This document shows positions 23,592 to 29,925 of a stretch of 29,925 nucleotides of DNA, piece by piece. The DNA is from Palsa-1447 sp964414785 (lineage in GTDB: Bacteria; Verrucomicrobiota; Verrucomicrobiia; Opitutales; Opitutaceae), in NCBI GenBank assembly GCA_964414785.1, contig CAYPXZ010000046.1, positions 1 to 29,925 of the forward strand, given 5' to 3'. Within the stretch, counting starts at the first letter, position 1. The number at the start of each line of letters is the position of its first letter. The position numbers and the translations under genes are program-made. The notes under the pieces were generated by a model, which worked only from the letters and a program-made list of their open reading frames with translations, searched no databases and had not been told where the DNA came from.

Positions 23592-26057
23592 CTACTCCAT
23601 GCGGAGGGCGTCCAGCGGGTTCACGCGGCCCGCGCGCAGCGCGGGAATCAGGCACGCGAGGAGGGCGACCGATGCCAGCGCGACTCCTACCAGGCCGAAG
23701 GTCCAGGGATCGAAGACACTGGTTTCAAAGACCATGCTCCTAAGCACGCGGGCTAGGGCGAGGGAGCCGGCCAGGCCCGCGGCCAGGCCGATAAGCACCA
23801 TGCGCATGCTCTGCCCGACGATCAGCCGGGTGATGTCGCGCCGTGTCGCCCCCAGGGCCGCCCTTATCCCGATCTCACGGGTCCGCCGGGTGACGTTCCA
23901 CGCGACGACCCCGTAGATTCCGACGGCCGCAAGCGCGCTCGCCACGGCTGCGAACAGTCCAAGGAGCACCATGCTGAACTGGTTCGGGCGGAGGCTGTTC
24001 GCAATGCTGAGCTCCATCGTCGAAAGATCCAGGACAGGCTGGTCGGGATCGATCGCGGTGACGATCGAGCGCGCCGCTGAGGAGACGCGCAGGGGGTCGC
24101 CCTCGGTGCGGATGAGGACATACATCGTGTTGCGAAGCAGGGGCGCATCCCAGCTCTGCTCGACGGGGATGTAGGCCGCAGGTGTCGGATCCGCCTGGAG
24201 CCCGTTATAGCGCGAGCTCTGCACGACGCCTACGACCCGCGTCCATTGGAACTTGTCGAGGCCCGGCGGGAGCATGCCCGGCTTTATCAGGTTGGCCGGC
24301 AAACCCAGCATGACCTCCTGCCCGAGGGGATTGCCGGTGAGGAATAGCTTCACCGCAGCCTCGTTGAGGATGATGACCGGCTCCGAGCCGGCGCGGTCGG
24401 ACGGCGTGAACACCCTGCCCTGGACGAGGCGCAGGCCCTGGGCAGGGAAATAATCCCCGCTGACCGAGCTGAACTGGACGCTCTGGAGATCCTTGAAGCT
24501 CGCGTAGGTGCGCTCGCGGGTGAGGAGCGGCAGGTTCAGTCCGCCGAGGAGCGGGGCGTTGTTCGAGGCGGCCACGGCCCTGACCCCCGGCAGCTGCCGC
24601 GCGCGCTCGATCACGTTGTCGTAAAATTGGGTGGCCTGTTCGCCGGTGGGGTACCGCGACTCCGGGAGCTGGAGGGTCATCACAAGCAGGTTCCCCGCGT
24701 TGAACCCCGGGTCGACCGACTGGAGCCGCGCAAAGCTGCGGATCAGGAGGCCCGCGCCGACAAGGAGGATCAGGGAAAGGGCGACCTCGCCAACGATGAG
24801 TCCGGAGCGCACCAGGGAACTCCGGCGGCTGCCGGTGCCGCGCCCGCCCTCCTGCAGCGTCCCCGAAAGCTGGTCGCCCGTCAGCTCGAGCGCCGGCAGC
24901 AGGGAGAACAGGATCATCGTGCCCGTGCAGACCGCCGTGGAGAAGACCATGACGGGAAGGTTTACGGCGATCTGCGCCTCGGCGGGGATCACGTCCGCGG
25001 GAAGGAGGGCCAGCAGGGCCCTCAGGCCCCAGGCCCCCACGAGGATCCCCGCGCACGAACCCAGGAGCGCAAGCGGGATGCTCTCGTTGAGGACCTGCCT
25101 GACGAGGCGCGCCCGGCCCGCGCCGAGCGCGGCGCGGATCGCGAATTCGCGCTGGCGGGTGTTGGCGCGGGCGAGGAGGAGATTGGCCACGTTGGCGCAG
25201 GCGATCAGCAGCACAAATGCGACGGCCCCCAGGAGGATGAGCAGCGGGTTGCGCATGGGCCCCGTCACTGAGTCCGACAGGAGCTGCGCGGCAGCCCCGA
25301 TGTTCTTGTTGGAGTCGGGGAACTGGTCGGCGATCCTCTTGGCGATGACGCCGAGCTCGGTGTTGCCCTCCTTCAGCGAGACGCCCGCCTTGAGCTTGCC
25401 GACGACCCATGTGTTCAGCCGGATGACGCGGCTGCGCATCATCTCGGTGTCCGCCTCGAGACCGACGGGGATCCAGACCTTTGCCGCCCAGAACTTAAAC
25501 TGCGGCGGCATGACGCCGATGATCGTGTAGGCCTTGCCGTCGAGGAACATCTCCTTTCCCAGGATGTCCGGGCTTCCGCCGAGGCGCTCCGTCCATGTCG
25601 AGGAGCTGATGACGCAGACGGGAGCGGCGCCGGGGCGGTCCTCTGCGTCCGTGAACGTGCGGCCGATGAGCGGCCTGATACCGAGAAGGGGCCACGCCGG
25701 CGCTGAGACGAGCGCCCCCTTGAGAGTGGCCGGCTCCTTCGCCTTCGTCAGCGTGAATTCCCTGTTGGTGGCGAAGGCCAGGTAGTCGAAGACCTTGGTC
25801 TGCTTTCGCATTTCAAGGTAGTCGGGATAGACGACCGGCATCTGGCCCTGCTGGCCCAGCGGGGTCGAGCTGATGAAGGTGATTCGCTCCGAGTTGGTGT
25901 AGGGGAACGGGTGGAGCAGCACCGCGTGGATCACGCTGAATATCGCCGTGTTCGCGCCGACCCCGAGCGCCAGGACGATCATGATGGTGAACGTAAAGCC
26001 CGGAAACTTTCGCATCAGGCGGATCGAAAGCAGGAGGTCGGCGAATATTGATTTCAT
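23592..26057 (-). CDS. ADOP-type MacB/FtsX permease 2
   Basis: This 821-residue duplicated permease has the same plan as permease 1. The first helix contains GVGANTAIFSV. A periplasmic domain follows with an IIGVMPPQFKF motif, and the first FtsX block starts near 270 with ACANVANLLLARANT and IRAALGAG. The second half starts near 420 (LSLILLVGAGLLIRSF). The last FtsX block starts near 694 with GIYGVVAWNV and REIGIRAALGAT, and the end is NPLDALRME. It is closer in motif detail to permease 1 than to permease 3. No ATPase partner is encoded nearby. The start ATG at 26057 is the first residue of the conserved N-terminus. It is transcribed away from the AT-rich region upstream of the GH16 gene. Confidence 0.91.
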   Translation of the reverse strand: MKSIFADLLLSIRLMRKFPGFTFTIMIVLALGVGANTAIFSVIHAVLLHPFPYTNSERITFISSTPLGQQGQMPVVYPDYLEMRKQTKVFDYLAFATNREFTLTKAKEPATLKGALVSAPAWPLLGIRPLIGRTFTDAEDRPGAAPVCVISSSTWTERLGGSPDILGKEMFLDGKAYTIIGVMPPQFKFWAAKVWIPVGLEADTEMMRSRVIRLNTWVVGKLKAGVSLKEGNTELGVIAKRIADQFPDSNKNIGAAAQLLSDSVTGPMRNPLLILLGAVAFVLLIACANVANLLLARANTRQREFAIRAALGAGRARLVRQVLNESIPLALLGSCAGILVGAWGLRALLALLPADVIPAEAQIAVNLPVMVFSTAVCTGTMILFSLLPALELTGDQLSGTLQEGGRGTGSRRSSLVRSGLIVGEVALSLILLVGAGLLIRSFARLQSVDPGFNAGNLLVMTLQLPESRYPTGEQATQFYDNVIERARQLPGVRAVAASNNAPLLGGLNLPLLTRERTYASFKDLQSVQFSSVSGDYFPAQGLRLVQGRVFTPSDRAGSEPVIILNEAAVKLFLTGNPLGQEVMLGLPANLIKPGMLPPGLDKFQWTRVVGVVQSSRYNGLQADPTPAAYIPVEQSWDAPLLRNTMYVLIRTEGDPLRVSSAARSIVTAIDPDQPVLDLSTMELSIANSLRPNQFSMVLLGLFAAVASALAAVGIYGVVAWNVTRRTREIGIRAALGATRRDITRLIVGQSMRMVLIGLAAGLAGSLALARVLRSMVFETSVFDPWTFGLVGVALASVALLACLIPALRAGRVNPLDALRME

Positions 26058-26116
26058 GCGTCGGGGGTTCCGTCTCCGAGACGAAAGGGGAGGGCTTACG
26101 GTTGTTTAAGCACCCG

Positions 26117-26145
26117 TTGTGCCATGCATGTCATGAAGTCATAAT
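26117..26145 (+). promoter_or_regulatory. Candidate promoter for the GH16-like gene
   Basis: TTGTGC (26117-26122) and CATAAT (26140-26145) are 17 bases apart, matching 3 and 5 of 6 consensus bases. A perfect TATAAT also lies at 26150-26155 and, because ATTATAAT is near-palindromic, reads on both strands. The AT-rich block 26139-26180 stands out sharply in this GC-rich region. Confidence 0.35.
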
Positions 26146-26160
26146 ACATTATAATACAAT
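26141..26160 (+). repeat. Tandem 10-base AT-rich repeat
   Basis: ATAATACATT is followed directly by ATAATACAAT (9 of 10 bases identical). One helical turn spacing in the divergent control region makes a protein-binding site plausible, but the -10-like content alone could explain it. Confidence 0.5.
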
Positions 26161-26174
26161 AACTAAGGATAATG

Positions 26175-26192
26175 CATAAGCGCCCGCGCCAT
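26175..26192 (+). repeat. 18-base imperfect direct repeat, copy 1
   Basis: CATAAGCGCCCGCGCCAT. It matches 26244-26261 at 16 of 18 bases, with a 69-base period, upstream of the GH16-like gene. Confidence 0.5.
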
Positions 26193-26243
26193 TCCTGTTT
26201 TGATCGAATGCGGGATCGGGTGGTCCCAATATCGAGATTGTCC

Positions 26244-26261
26244 CATAAGCCCCCGCGGCAT
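26244..26261 (+). repeat. 18-base imperfect direct repeat, copy 2
   Basis: CATAAGCCCCCGCGGCAT. This second copy lies 43 bases before the GH16-like start codon; it could be an operator pair or a chance duplication. Confidence 0.5.
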
Positions 26262-26303
26262 CGCGCTCCCCGGCCCCGTGTGATTCACTTTCCCGATACC
26301 CAA

Positions 26304-27248
26304 ATGAAAACCCCGTTGATTGGACCCGCATCAAGGATCTTGGGAGGCATGGCCGTCGCGGCCCTTTTCCTCGCGGTGCGGGGAAACCTTCCCGCCAATC
26401 CGCCCGCCGCCGCACCGCAGGTGCTTTTTGATGATTTCTCGTACAAGGGCACCGACGAGATGGAGTCCCACGGCTGGACCGTGAGGACGGCGCCCGGCTG
26501 GCCGGGCATCGAGAACGCGACGTGGAGGAAGGAGGATGTCACCTTCCCGGCGGACCCGGAAAAGCCGGGCAACCGGATCCTCCGCATGACCTCGACGACC
26601 GATGGGACGCCAGCGCACACCTTCCAGACCCAGATCTGCCAGCAGCGCAAGTTCAAGGAGGGGACCTACGCGGCGCGCGTGCATTTCTCGTACGGCCCGG
26701 CGCAGGGGCCTTCCGGAGACGGCGTGGTTGAGAGCTGCTACACCTATTCGACCGTGGATATCCCCAAGAACCCCAACTACAGCGAATGCGACTTCGAATA
26801 CCTGCCGGGGGGAGGCTGGGGCCAGAAGGGGCCGGCGCTCTTTGTGACCTCCTGGGGAACGGCCGACCCCTTGCCGGACGGGACGCAGGACAACAGCCAC
26901 AACGCGGTCCCGGGCCAGGCAGGCGGCTGGCATGTCCTTGTTCTGCAGGTCGCCGGAGGCCACGTACGGTACTTTCTCGATGGGAAGCAGATCGCCGACC
27001 ACGCCGGGCGGTATTACCCGAGGGAGATCATGAGCTTCAACTTCAACCTCTGGTTCACGCGGGAGGCGGTGGCGTCCTCCCGGGAGCCGCGCAGCTACGA
27101 GGAGGACATCGATTGGGTCTACTTTGAGAAGGATTCGGTCGTGAGCCCGAAGGAGGTCGAGCAGAGGGTGCTGGATCTCCAGAAGGCCGGGGTTGCCAGG
27201 CAGGACACGGTGGCGTCGATGGGTCTTCCGTGCCCCTGCAACAACTGA
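26304..27248 (+). CDS. Secreted GH16-type glycoside hydrolase-like protein
   Basis: The 314-residue protein has an N-terminal signal segment (about 10-28, ILGGMAVAALFLAVRG). The jelly-roll pattern of family 16 glycosidases follows: FDDFSYKG near 42, WRKEDVTF, RILRMTST, GTYAARVHFSYG and the catalytic ECDFE at 161-165 (Glu161 nucleophile, Asp163, Glu165 acid/base), the E-x-D-x-E form without the beta-bulge. Later strands read WHVLVLQVAGGHVRYFLDGKQI and FNLWFTRE. Family members cut beta-1,3/1,4-glucans, agar, carrageenan or xyloglucan; the substrate here is open. The C-terminal 30 residues (KEVEQRVLDLQ, ending PCPCNN) look like an added helix. Start at ATG 26304; the frame is open to 26172 but without the signal peptide in place. 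Confidence 0.8.
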   Translation: MKTPLIGPASRILGGMAVAALFLAVRGNLPANPPAAAPQVLFDDFSYKGTDEMESHGWTVRTAPGWPGIENATWRKEDVTFPADPEKPGNRILRMTSTTDGTPAHTFQTQICQQRKFKEGTYAARVHFSYGPAQGPSGDGVVESCYTYSTVDIPKNPNYSECDFEYLPGGGWGQKGPALFVTSWGTADPLPDGTQDNSHNAVPGQAGGWHVLVLQVAGGHVRYFLDGKQIADHAGRYYPREIMSFNFNLWFTREAVASSREPRSYEEDIDWVYFEKDSVVSPKEVEQRVLDLQKAGVARQDTVASMGLPCPCNN

Positions 27249-27432
27249 GCTGCGGTCCCAATCCAACCTCCTAGGAGCCCCCGGCGTCGCAAGAGTCGCA
27301 CAAGGTCCATCATCGACACCCTGCGGTCAAATAGGGTTTCGGTGCACGTATGGGGAACAGGGCCATTCGACTCGCGTTCGGGGCGGGGCAATGGTTTCGT
27401 CGACTGTCGCGCGCCTGAATCCGCCCCACCGA

Positions 27433-29829
27433 ATGAGACACGCCTGGCTTGAGCAGCTCCTCGCAGATGTGAAGTTCTCGGTCCGCTCGCTTTGCCGGGC
27501 GCGCGGCTTCTCTCTCACGGTCCTCTTCACGCTCATCCTGGGGATAGGGGTGACGACGGGTGTGTATGAGCTGACCTCCTGGATCATCTTCAACAAGTCG
27601 CCGTACCCGGACGTGGAGCAGCTTTACGTCATCGGGTTCAAGGACAAGACGGGGCAGTCCAGCTATTACCGGCCGGGTTTCTTCCTGCGGCTGTACCAGG
27701 AGCAGACCACGGTGTTCTCGGACTTTGCCGCGGTGGAGCACCCCACGGCCAACGTGGTGATCGACGGCCAGCCCGTCGCCGAGCGGGCGGCGAACATATC
27801 CGAACACACGTTCCCGATGCTGGACATCCACCCCAACGTGGGGCGCACCTTCCTTCCCGGGGAGTTCAAGGCGGGCGCGAACAACGTGGTCGTTCTCAAC
27901 TACCGTTTCTGGCGCAAGTACTACAACCTGGACCCGGGCGCCCTTGGGAAGACCATCCTGATCAACCATGACCCCTGCGTCATTGTCGGGGTCCTCAGCA
28001 AATGGGCCAACCTGCCCAGCTACTTCTACGGGGACCTCTACCGCCCGCTGGCCCTGCGCAACGATCCCAAGAACGTCTTCGACCAAGAGATGAACGTCAT
28101 CGGCCGCGCGAAGCCCGGGGTCACCCGCGAGCAGGCGTCCGCGGCCCTCGCGCTCCTCAAGCTTCCCCCCCTTCCCAAGTGGGCCGACAACTACTTCGAC
28201 GGCCAGGTCACCACCCTGAGCAAGCTGACCGAGATGAACCGCATTGACTCATGGTGGGTCATGCTGGCGGCCGGCCTTTTCCTCTATGCGATCGCATGCC
28301 TCAACGCGACAAACCTGATGCTGATCCGGCTTTTGGACCGCCGGCGGGAGCTGAGCATCCGCTTCGCGGTGGGGGGATCCCGCCGCCAGGTGATCCAGGT
28401 CGTCGCCATTGAGTCCCTGGTCCTGACGCTCACCGCCTGCTTCGTTGTCACCCTGATTGCGCGCTGGTTTTTCCCTCCCGTCTTCGCATTCCTCAACAAC
28501 GACGACGTGGTCAACTACGACCGCACGTACTGGGACTGGCACAGCTTTGCGCCAATCCTGGGTCTGGGGATCGTCGCCTGCATCGCGGCCACGACCGTCC
28601 CCGTGCTGCGCCTCCTCGGGACCGACATCAACTCGGGTCTCAAGGACGGCGGCCCATCGATGGGGGAGGGCCGGCGGACCGGGAGGGTCCGGAACGCCTT
28701 CGTCGTCCTCCAGGCGGCATTTGCGGTCATTCTCCTCACGGGGACCGGGCTGATGGTCCGGTCCTTCGACCGGCTCCGGCACGTGGACCTCGGGTTTGAT
28801 CCGGTGGGCCGGGTCAAGGTCTGGGTGATCGAGCAGGAGGGCTCCCGGCTGAAGCCCGAGGAGCATCTCGCGCTTTTCGGGCGCCTGAAGGAGCGGGTCG
28901 GCCAGCTTCCCGGGGTGAGGGGCGTCTCCTTTGGCCAGGATTCGATCCTGAGCGGCGGGTTTTTCGGGGGCCCGGAATTGAAGATGGCGGACGGTACCTT
29001 CCGGCCCGTCGTGTCCAACTTCGTGTCGGAGGACTACCAGAAGACGGTGGGCTTCGTGATGAAACGGGGTCGATGGCTCTCGGGCGTGAAGGGAGTGAAC
29101 GAGATCGTGGTCAATGAGACGCTGGCAAAGACGAGGTTTCCGGACCGGGATCCCATCGGGGAGATGGTCCAGATGAAGGACTCGGACCGGCCGTCCCCCA
29201 TCGTCGGGGTCGTAAAGGACATCCGGCAGAACATGCGCTCGTCGGCCGGCATGATGGTCTTCTGGCCCGCCTCGAATTTCCCCGAGAACGTGCAGTCCCT
29301 CGTCCTGCGGATGGACCAGGACCCCAAGAAGGAATTCTCAGCGCTTGTTCGGAGGGCGGTCTACCAGGTCGACCCCAACCTCGTGGTGTCCTGGGTCACG
29401 TCGATCGACCAGCAGGTCACGGACTCGATGTGGTACGAGAACTACGCCCTCGGCGTCCTCAAGGGGCTGGCGGCGATCGCGCTTGGGCTGACGGCGGTCG
29501 GCATCTTCTCGGTCATTGCCTACACCGTGGACAGCAGGATGACGGAATTCGGGGTGAGGCTCGCGCTCGGGGCGACGCCCTCGGAGCTCAACTCGCTGGT
29601 GATGCGCCGGGGGATTGCGGCAACCGCGGTCGGGGTGGCAGTCGGCCTGGCGGGGGCGGCCGCGCTGACGCAGTTCATGAAGAGCATGCTCTACGAGACC
29701 ACGTCCTATGATCCCCTCGTGTACGCCGGCGTGGCGCTCATCCTGCTCCTTGCGGCGGGGGCAGCGTGCTGGGTCCCGGCGCGCCGGGCCGCCCGGACGG
29801 ATGTGATGAGACTCCTAAAGTCGGAGTGA
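27433..29829 (+). CDS. ADOP-type MacB/FtsX permease 3 (divergent)
   Basis: This 798-residue duplicated MacB/FtsX permease is clearly diverged from the other two. The first-helix motif is GIGVTTGVYELTSW instead of GIGANTAIFS. The first FtsX block, starting near 277, reads ACLNATNLMLIRLLDRRRELSIRFAVGGS. The second half begins near 425 (VILLTGTGLMVRSF), and the last FtsX block starts near 680 with GIFSVIAYTV and FGVRLALGAT. The C-terminus is VMRLLKSE. No ATPase partner is present. The frame is open to 27193, with an in-frame ATG at 27391; the ATG at 27433 is preferred because it begins the usual short cytoplasmic lead (RHAWLEQLLADVKFSVR). It follows the GH16-like gene by 184 bases. Bases after 29829 show nothing. 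Confidence 0.88.
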   Translation: MRHAWLEQLLADVKFSVRSLCRARGFSLTVLFTLILGIGVTTGVYELTSWIIFNKSPYPDVEQLYVIGFKDKTGQSSYYRPGFFLRLYQEQTTVFSDFAAVEHPTANVVIDGQPVAERAANISEHTFPMLDIHPNVGRTFLPGEFKAGANNVVVLNYRFWRKYYNLDPGALGKTILINHDPCVIVGVLSKWANLPSYFYGDLYRPLALRNDPKNVFDQEMNVIGRAKPGVTREQASAALALLKLPPLPKWADNYFDGQVTTLSKLTEMNRIDSWWVMLAAGLFLYAIACLNATNLMLIRLLDRRRELSIRFAVGGSRRQVIQVVAIESLVLTLTACFVVTLIARWFFPPVFAFLNNDDVVNYDRTYWDWHSFAPILGLGIVACIAATTVPVLRLLGTDINSGLKDGGPSMGEGRRTGRVRNAFVVLQAAFAVILLTGTGLMVRSFDRLRHVDLGFDPVGRVKVWVIEQEGSRLKPEEHLALFGRLKERVGQLPGVRGVSFGQDSILSGGFFGGPELKMADGTFRPVVSNFVSEDYQKTVGFVMKRGRWLSGVKGVNEIVVNETLAKTRFPDRDPIGEMVQMKDSDRPSPIVGVVKDIRQNMRSSAGMMVFWPASNFPENVQSLVLRMDQDPKKEFSALVRRAVYQVDPNLVVSWVTSIDQQVTDSMWYENYALGVLKGLAAIALGLTAVGIFSVIAYTVDSRMTEFGVRLALGATPSELNSLVMRRGIAATAVGVAVGLAGAAALTQFMKSMLYETTSYDPLVYAGVALILLLAAGAACWVPARRAARTDVMRLLKSE

Positions 29830-29925
29830 CAACGCGCTGGGGGTGGGTCCGCTCCACGGTCCGCGAACTTCGCACTCACTGCGCCGGCGTCGGGGGATAG
29901 CCCCTCCACACCCACTCCAGGGCCT

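Noticed and set aside
1..29925. Mobile elements, CRISPR arrays, defence systems, tRNA or rRNA genes
   Set aside because: I looked for transposase or integrase motifs, spaced direct repeats, tRNA cloverleaf signals and known defence domains on both strands and saw none that could be supported.

Overview
The window is GC-rich chromosomal DNA from a Gram-negative bacterium. It looks most like Verrucomicrobia, probably Opitutales/Opitutaceae, although no marker gene fixes the taxon. The reasons are several secreted proteins with Verrucomicrobia/Planctomycete-style domains (SLA1-homology/SHD1 plus thioredoxin), three large orphan MacB/FtsX-type permeases of the 'ADOP' kind known from Acidobacteria and Verrucomicrobia, a monothiol glutaredoxin with a long C-terminal tail, and near absence of Shine-Dalgarno sequences. 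A 100-N scaffold gap shows this is a draft or metagenome assembly.

Layout. Positions 1-5266 (minus strand) hold gltBD, the glutamate synthase operon, with gltD cut by the window edge. A monothiol glutaredoxin gene (5432-5767, minus) lies upstream as a separate unit with its own intrinsic terminator. A DUF486 membrane protein (plus) converges on a secreted beta-propeller protein (minus). From 7424 a plus-strand run begins: xylA and xylB (D-xylose to xylulose 5-phosphate), an HMCES/YedK abasic-site protein, a secreted protein of unknown function, ADOP permease 1, a catalytically dead rhomboid-like membrane protein with a zinc-ribbon tail overlapping an SDR epimerase by 4 bases, an anchored alpha/beta hydrolase, an exported nucleoside deaminase, an exported SHD1-thioredoxin-TonB_C-like protein broken by the gap, an O-methyltransferase, a small alpha/beta-hydrolase remnant, a second secreted unknown and a secreted bicupin. 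A DTW-domain tRNA-modification gene (minus) is divergent from a NAD(P)-binding HIM1-like protein (plus). ADOP permease 2 (minus) is divergent from a GH16-type secreted glycosidase (plus) across an AT-rich control region, and ADOP permease 3 (plus) ends the window.

How the genes fit together. Only gltBD and xylAB are clear functional operons. The rest is a patchwork of one- to three-gene units rich in cell-envelope and exported proteins. No integrase, transposase, CRISPR array, toxin-antitoxin pair or recognisable defence system was seen, and no RNA gene. The most useful unusual signals are the gap artefact (55-base identical ends that restore a 349-residue reading frame when merged), the three-domain protein it hides, the exported deaminase, the inactive rhomboid with a zinc ribbon, the half-dead bicupin and the repeat-rich control region at 26.1-26.3 kb. 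No stretch longer than 300 bases is without a gene; the longest gene-free stretch is about 246 bases (26058-26303).
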